Source of the DNA: Benincasa hispida
Lineage: Eukaryota > Streptophyta > Magnoliopsida > Cucurbitales > Cucurbitaceae
Direction of reading: 5' to 3'
Assembly (NCBI RefSeq): GCF_009727055.1
Contig: NC_052354.1
Span: 37,934,543-37,998,542, forward strand
DNA length: 64,000 bases
Shown: positions 57,569 to 64,000 of the stretch, piece by piece
Layout: each line of letters opens with the position of its first letter
Position numbering within the stretch: the first letter of the stretch is position 1
Program-made: the position numbers and the translations under genes
The notes under the pieces: model-generated
Database searches by the model: none
Told to the model about the DNA's origin: nothing
The model's input: the letters and a program-made list of their open reading frames with translations, nothing else

Positions 57569-59584
57569 TATTGAGGTTGATGTCCTTAATCTCGTAGGGT
57601 CCTATAGTTTGTAAACACATGTATGAAGAAACATTTTGTGATTTATAATATGAGATATTTTATTCACTTCAGTTTATAAAATATGAGATAATTTAGTTGC
57701 ATTAACCACAAACCAATAAACTAAGATCCTTGGTTATCGTTGTAACTTAAGCATGTATGTGGCGACATACAAGTGGATCGTGCTTTAAGTGATAACCTAA
57801 ATGGTCTGTAGTATATGGATAAAGGAGGGAAACCTTATCCTAGTGATACTACGAGTGTGGCCTGCTTTGTAGGTGTTACAAATGTGGTAAAGTGCTACAA
57901 AAATCTTATCCTAATCATTTGTGTATTAAACATGTGAGCGGGGATACTCTACACTAAGAAGTTTCTATAAGACCGGACCACGAAATTTTTAGTCTTGTTA
58001 TATAATGTTGTTCATAATTGAGACTTTCATTTCACTAGGATGACCATAAGTAACATGACCTTAATCCCGAGTGAGTTGTGAACCCCTACCTTTAAAGGTG
58101 GTCCTTTGATTTGCATGGGTGCGAGTGGCTAGATCGTCGACTCAAACCTACTTCTTTATAGATTCGTTTGATTGGGGAGTTGGGAACTCAGCTACACAAG
58201 ATGGAATTCACTTCTTCCCCGAAGCAGGGGCAAGTAGATAAATTGCTCCCTTAAGAACTGATTTTGGGGCTTGAACAATGTGGCGCCACACTTTCTCTTA
58301 GCTCGAGAAGGGATTTAGTCATAGTGAGACTATGATGTATTGTTCATTAGAGAAATCAGTGGTACTTAAGGAGTTAGATGTAAACTATAGAGGCAAAACG
58401 GTAAATTAGTCCAGCTGTACTTACGAGCGATTTGTGAAGGGTCATCATACTGTTAATTGGTTATATCCAATGGATATATATGTAATGCGAAGAGTGCAGT
58501 TGTCGGTCTTTAATGGAATGTTCGACTGTTAACGGATGGTGAATATCGTGTTTAAAGAGTTTAGTAAGTTATTCATGTATCGTTGGAGCTTCAAGCTACA
58601 GGTTCATAAGGTCCCCTTGGTAGCTCAATGGTTTCAACTTGAGAATCAATTTTTAGGTTAGTTTGAAATGTTCAAATTAACAAGAGGAAATTTGATTATA
58701 TGTTATATAATTAAATTAAATCAACTATATATGATATAATTTATATGATGTATTAGATACATTAATATTTTATTGGAGGAATTAATATAAATGTGATTTA
58801 TATTAAATGCCATAAAAGAGAAAAAGAACTATGGTTTATATGTTGCATATGATGCAATATTAAAACCATAGGTTATAAATATAATATGATAAGTTAGTTA
58901 TTATATTTATTTATAATATATTAATTATGAGATAATTAGTTTTATTTTTCTCCGATAACCAACCTTAGTGGGTGGTTTTAAACGGTTTATGGCTAAATGA
59001 GATAAGGAAGAAAACTAGTTTTTCAGATTCATTCCACACACAACGAAACAAGTGATCAAATTACTTGTCAAGAGAGTAAACGATAGTTATCGAGTGTTCT
59101 TTCTATACGATAGAACTCGCTTTCTACACGATCGAGTATCAAGTCTATACGATAGACTTCTTCTTCTAAACGATTGGTTATCGCATACTCGATCATCTAG
59201 TTCCTTCATCCCTCTATCTAAATGCATACAGAACCCACAACTCCTGGATTCTCATACAGAGAATACCAAGGCAACCTTGTGATGGTGTCCAATTCTGTTC
59301 GAGAGTCGAGAATCGAGTTGTACTCGCTGGTGATCGAGGATTTTCCAGGGCTCGTTGTGTTTGTGATGTTGGACACGTTGATGATTGATTTAGGAAATAC
59401 TAGAAGAAAGGGTTCTTCAAAGGTATTATATTCGATCCTTTGTATTTTGATTAGGAAACATGCTATAATTTAGTGTTTAATGCATAACTATTTCTATATG
59501 ATTGTAAATATTTATGTTCTTTCACAATGGAATTTGGAACGATTCGCTTCCACTCACTGGTTTTCTAGATTTAGAGATCCTTCA
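57569..59584 (+). repeat. Solo LTR, copia family B, forward
   Basis: 2016 bp, starting TATTGAGGTTGATGTCC (TG changed to TA) and ending AGATCCTTCA, flanked by ACCCT on both sides (57564-57568 and 59585-59589). It is the forward counterpart of the reverse solo LTR at 6249-8257. A weak CGATCG-motif stretch is at 59060-59220. It splits a reverse-oriented LTR cleanly, so it is the younger insertion. Confidence 0.88.
59060..59220 (+). repeat. CGATCG-motif stretch inside solo LTR
   Basis: Words CTATACGATAGAC, CTACACGATCGAG and TAAACGATTGG repeat about every 20-30 bp in the 3' part of the LTR. Confidence 0.6.
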
Positions 59585-59589
59585 ACCCT

Positions 59590-59795
59590 CATCCATGCAA
59601 ATCTAAGGATAATCTTGAATAAACAGAAGTTCATAGTTAACTTAGGATTAAGGTTAAGTTACCTAGGTTATCGCTTTGAAATAGTCGGTTTTAAACAGTA
59701 AACAACATTATAAACTAAGAGTAACTTTTTTTTGGTCCGGTCTTATAAAAACTCTTTGCACAAGAAAATCTCACTCCTCAAGTCTTAAACATTGC
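59590..59795 (-). repeat. Copia LTR, reverse orientation, right part
   Basis: Continues 57568 after the solo LTR: CATCCATGCAAATCTAAGG, ACAGAAGTTCATAGTTAAC, a word like AATAGTCGGTTTTAAACAG and GTCCGGTCTTATA, the same order as 20880-21010. Ends without reaching the LTR border, joining a copia RNase H at about 59796. Confidence 0.65.
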
Positions 59796-60465
59796 AACAT
59801 TCTCAAGTATCTTCGGAGAACAAGACATTATATACTTCTGTATGGTGCTAAGGATTTGATCCTTACTGGATATAATGATTCTGACTTTTAGACCATTATA
59901 AATTGCAGGAAATCTACTTCAGGGTCATTATTCACTCTGAATGAGAAAGCTATAGTGTGGGGGAGTATCAAGCAAAGTTGTATTGCTGACTCTACCATGG
60001 AAGCTGAGTATGTAGCTGCCAGTGAAGCAGCTAAATAAGCGGTGTGACTCATAAAGTTCTTGGTCAATTTGGAGATCGCTCCAAATATGCATCTACTTAT
60101 CACTCTGTATTGTGATAATAGTGGAGCAGTTGCCAACTCCAAAGAACCACGAAGTCACAAACGTGGAAAGCACATTGAATAAAAGTATCATCTCATCAGA
60201 GAGATAGTACATAAAGGAGACGTGATCATCACACAGATTGCCTCTGTAGATAACTTGGTTGATCCATTTACAAAGATCGTCTCGTCTAAAGTGTTTGAGG
60301 GTCACCTAGTGGGACTAGGACAGCGAAATAGATAGAACTAGGGCAAGTGGGAGAAGTAATGGGTATCTAATGCCCTATTTTATTGTATATATTCTCTCAT
60401 TACTCAATATTGTATATATTGTATATATGGAAAAATCCACTGGAGTTTTAGTCCAAGTGGGAGTT
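59796..60465 (+). pseudogene. Copia RNase H fragment and tail (family A)
   Basis: Starts within ILKYLRRTRHYILLYG and runs through GYNDSDF, CRKSTSGSLFTL, ADSTMEAEYVAASEAAK, PNMHLLITLYCDNSGAVANS and HLIREIVHKGDV to KVFEGHLVGLG. Stops at about 59889 (TAG for Gln), near 60036 and near 60047 (TGA for Trp), and TAA near 60179. All upstream pol is missing; the left end coincides with the end of a truncated reverse LTR. The tail has GGGCAAGTGGGAGAAG and a polypurine tract (AAGTGGGAGTT) before the LTR. Confidence 0.85.
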
Positions 60466-62228
60466 TGTTGGTTGTATGTTTTAAAACTCACAATTTATAA
60501 TATTAAACATATTCTATGATCATAAAGAAGCTATTGATATTTATTCAATAAAACTGTTGTTGAATATGTAAATTGCACTTGTAAAGACTAAATCCAATAA
60601 ACTAAAGATCCATGGCTATTAAATGAATACTTTATGTGAAGACATAAGAGTAGATCAAGTTCATTAAATAGCCAAAACGGTCTATAGTATATGAATAAAA
60701 CTGGGTACCTTATACTGGTAACACTATCAGATGTGGCCCACTCTATAGTTGTTATAATTTGTTGTAATGTGCTACAAATGAAGTGATCCTAATTTGTTCA
60801 TGTATTGACATGAGAAGCGGGGGAGTCCTATGCAATGAGTTTTCATAAGATCGGACCAAGAAATAAGTTACTCTTACTTTCTAACACTGTTTACTATTTA
60901 AGTCTGACTATTTCAAAGCGATAACCTGGGTAACTTACCTTAATCCTAAGCTAACTATGAACTCCTGTTTATTCATGGGTTAGGGTTCGCTCAACAACAT
61001 CAGCTCAATAGGTCTCCCATTTTAGTGGTAAGATCGGGTAGATAGCTAGGGACATAGAGTGCAAGATGGAATTCACTCCTACCCAGTTTTAGGGATAATA
61101 GAGAGGTTGTTTCCTTAAGTACTAACTATTCACCCAACCATTATTATGAACAACTTGTGAAGGATTAACTTACTAATCATGGTTATATCGAGTGGACACG
61201 ATATATCTACAGTGAGGGAAGTACAACTATTGTGCTTTAGTGGAGTAATCTGGTAGTTAGCGAATGAGGATTAATTTGGTTTAAAGAGTTTAGCCAATTA
61301 ATCTTAGATCGATGGAGCTCATGATCTGTAGGTCCATTAGGTCCCTTATTAGCTCACAAACGGAAATAACCTTAGAATAGCATGATGAGTTAATTTGAAA
61401 TGTTCAAATTCAAATTGAGGGAACTAGTGGTTATATGTGATATAATTACTCGTTTAATTATTGAATTAAGCGAAATTAGAGAATTGGTTGATTTGTAAAT
61501 TCGATTTAAATATCAAATTACATGAATAAGGATTCATGGTAGTTGAAATGATGTTTAATTCATTTAATAATTGATATTAAATTAATAGAATTAATTAAAT
61601 TGTTTGATTAATTATCAATTTTATTTAAAAAATTAATTAATTGAATTAATTTTTTGTAAAATTAATAATTTTTCTGTTTAGTTAAAGAATCAGAACTGGA
61701 AAAATTGTTTTTAATTTTGATTTTTTTTTTCAAAATTGAAAAGAAAAATTAGATTTTGGAAAAAACCACTAGTGAGGTTTATCCCTTTTGTTTTTGTGAA
61801 ATCCAAATCATAATTCTACCAACTGTCCCAAGTAGAAGTTGTAGCTTGAGTATGCAATCTGATTGCATGTTCTCTTGGTACAAAACTGAAGTTTTAATGT
61901 TGAAGTTCTAAGGAATACAGCTGAAGAAAGGTTCTTTAGTTTCTGAAAACCAGTCACCTTCTCCTCCCAAATTCCTTTTGATTCAACATGGTTTGAGTCT
62001 CGCAACTCAACCTAAGGTTCCTAAAGGATAGTAGAAAAGATCTTTTGGTGGTTTACGACTAGTGCAGGAGTAGATTGCAGCTGAATTCGTGATTTGAAGT
62101 GAGTCTTCAAAGGTATTGCTAAAACCCTCTTTTCATTTGATGAACATGCTTAGTTTAATGCTAAAATTGATGAATTAGAGTGCTTAATGATTTTGTTTTC
62201 TTTCGCTGCATGCTTGTTGAAACTGACA
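60466..62228 (+). repeat. 3' LTR of copia remnant (family A)
   Basis: 1763 bp, from TGTTGGTTGTATGTTTTAAAAC to AACTGACA. Block order and the 42-bp terminal spacing match the LTR at 3883-5627. Directly followed by Athila-like gag sequence, so the copia was inserted into that element. Confidence 0.82.
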
Positions 62229-63300
62229 CTCGGAGACTATCGTTCTGTACAAACTTAAACCAGGACTTGTGCATCTCTTGTCTACATTTAGAGGACACCC
62301 CGACGAGGAGATCCGCACAAACACTTGAAAGAATTTCATCTAGTATATGATGGAATGTGCTCGCATGGGGTAACCCAAGAACAACTTAATCTTACGGCAT
62401 TTTCCTTCTCTTTGAAGGATGTGACCAAATATTGGCTGTACTACTTGCTGACGGGATCCATCACTATATGGAATGGTATGAAAAAGAGGTTCTTAGAAAA
62501 CTTTTTCCTTGCATCTAAGGCATATAATATTAGAAAATAAATTTATTGCATTAAGCAAGTTGTAGGAGAGTCACTTTATGAATATTGGGAAAGATATGTA
62601 CAACTTTGTGCTCAATTCCCCCATCATCAAATTTCTGAACAATATCTTATCCAATATTTCTATTTAGGTTTTCCTCCATCGGAAAGGAGCAACATTGATG
62701 TTGGCGCTGGAGGAGCTTTAGCTGACAAGATGCCCATCAAAGCTAGTCAACTCATATCCACTATGGCGGAAAATTCTCAGAATTTCAAATCAAGGACTCT
62801 CGACCACAACATTGATCAATCCAAAAAGGTAAGTGAACTTAGAACTCAAGTCTCTAATCTTGTGTCTCTTTTTACACAGATTGCCCAAGGCAATCTTTCT
62901 CAAGTTAAGACATGTGAAGTAACCGGACATACTTCCAAAACTTGACCACAAGCTCAAGTGAATGCAATAAGAGGCATAAAAAGAAGTACAATCCACATGG
63001 GCAAACCTACAATCAAGTGTGGAGAGATCATCCTAACTTCAAGTGGGATTTTAAAGACACCAAATCTTTCCAATAAGAAATAGGACAAGGCTTCACCAAT
63101 TTGGGGACTCAAATAATCCAACTAAAAACCATGGTGAGCAAGCTAGAAAGCAAGTCATCTGGAAAGCTTCCAGCCCAACTGGAGCACGCGAATATAAGTG
63201 CAATAACTCTTAAAGTGGAAAGGATATTCCCTCCTCCTCCTCCTCTCAAGATGCAACCCGGTTCAATCCCCTTCAAAGAAGCAAGAAAAGATGATAAATG
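62229..63300 (+). pseudogene. Athila-like Ty3/gypsy gag, 5' truncated
   Basis: Begins LGDYRSVQT immediately after the copia LTR. The Athila Gag pattern follows with frameshift near 62300: HKHLKEFHLVYDGMCSHG, TAFSFSLKDVTKYWLYYL, GSITIWNGMKKRFLENFF, then GESLYEYWERYVQLCAQFPH and FYLGFPPSERSNIDVGAGGA. Stop at 62538-62540 (TAA). A coiled-coil-like stretch (SELRTQVSNLVSLFTQIAQG) leads to the region before protease. Frame breaks show it is inactive. Confidence 0.82.
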
Positions 63301-63999
63301 AACAAGAGAGCAAGGTAAGTGAACCAAAGGAGACTCCCATTTTTCCCGAGGTGTATGATTACTCTCCTCCTAATGTAGAATCCTATATACCTAAAGGACC
63401 ATTTCTTAGTAGATTATCAAGGCCTAAGGGACAAGATACCAATTTAGAGATTGTTGAGAAGTTCAAAAAGGTACAAATTAACATCCCTTTTAATTTGCTT
63501 AATCCTATTCAAAAAATACCTAGGTATGTTAAATTTTTTAATGCCTAAAAAATGTAGAGATCCGAGAATGTTTACCTTGCCATGCAAAATAAGAGAAAGA
63601 ATCATTACGCATACTATGCTAGATTTAGGTGCTTCAATAAATGTCACGCCTTACCATGTTTATAAAGACCTAAAATTGAATGGCCTACAAAAAACTAATG
63701 TTTGCATACATTTAGCCAGCAAGTCATACATACAACCTCTAGGCATAGTTGAGGATGTCTTATTGAGAGTAGGTGAATTGATTTTTCCAGTTGATTTTTA
63801 TATCTTGAAAATGGATGAACCTTAAACTACGTCTTCTTCTAATATTTTTGTTAGGCCTACTTCCGTATATTTGATGAATTCAGCCAAGATGATGAAATAC
63901 TTGTGAGACCTTTGTTTGTTGATCCAAACGTGAGCCCAGTTCTTTTGCCCCAAAATTACTTTAATTTGGTAGAAAACTTGGCTATTAAACGCCCACGAT
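63291..63999 (+). pseudogene. Athila-like protease region, runs off window
   Basis: 63291-63548 gives an acidic/Pro-rich spacer and FPLSRL-type residues ending IPRYVKFFNA, as in Athila polyproteins. After a frame change, 63550-63825 reads MLDLGASINVTPYHVYKDL with the Asp-Leu-Gly-Ala-Ser form of the protease active site, then GIVEDVLLRVGELIFPVDFYIL. Further frames (63860-64000) encode FSQDDEILVRP-like and VENLAIKRPR-like pol spacer. The rest of pol lies beyond the window. Confidence 0.82.
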
Positions 64000-64000
64000 T

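Overview
This is 64 kb of an AT-rich plant chromosome. The retroelement families, tRNA-primed copia elements, a CACTA transposon and an Athila-type element all point to a flowering plant. The Ty3/gypsy and copia protein remnants resemble, from memory, families common in Cucurbitaceae; I could not search a database, so the family-level placement is an inference. I found no intact host gene. The window is an intergenic graveyard of nested transposable elements with two low-copy stretches (about 36.8-47.0 kb and 52.4-56.0 kb) that carry only short, degenerate repeats.

Left part (1-18.7 kb): a copia derivative that keeps gag but no pol (gag 2373-3215, 3' LTR 3883-5627); a scrap of CACTA transposase N-terminus (5660-6060); a copia RT/RNase H remnant split by a reverse-oriented solo LTR (6249-8257); a mosaic of LTR and CACTA-end pieces (8875-11355); three rearranged copies of another LTR-like sequence, one inverted (11356-14928); then quiet DNA with MITE- and SINE-like repeats and one more CACTA end (17829-18140).

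Centre (18.7-36.8 kb): an old Ty3/gypsy element, 18668-36807, flanked by the direct repeat GTGTA. It has gag, no RT or integrase, and a long 3' region of tandem repeats. A copia element (19573-27238, minus strand, flanked by ATACT) sits inside its 5' LTR, and a non-autonomous CACTA transposon (29446-32708, flanked by GAT) sits inside its gag frame. The gypsy 3' LTR preserves the copia-free version of the 5' LTR insertion site.

Right part (36.8-64 kb): low-copy DNA; a complete but mutated Tnt1/Tork-like copia element (46999-52395, flanked by CAAAC); low-copy DNA with an LTR-like relic; a reverse-oriented LTR split by a forward solo LTR (57569-59584, flanked by ACCCT); a copia RNase H remnant with its 3' LTR (60466-62228); and at the right edge an Athila-like gypsy gag-protease that runs out of the window.

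The most unusual signal is an approximately 30-bp degenerate repeat built on CGATCGTNTAG. It forms arrays in elements that are otherwise unrelated (the 5' region of the gag-only copia derivative, 2-kb copia LTRs, and the inside of the CACTA element). All element proteins here are broken; none looks able to move on its own.
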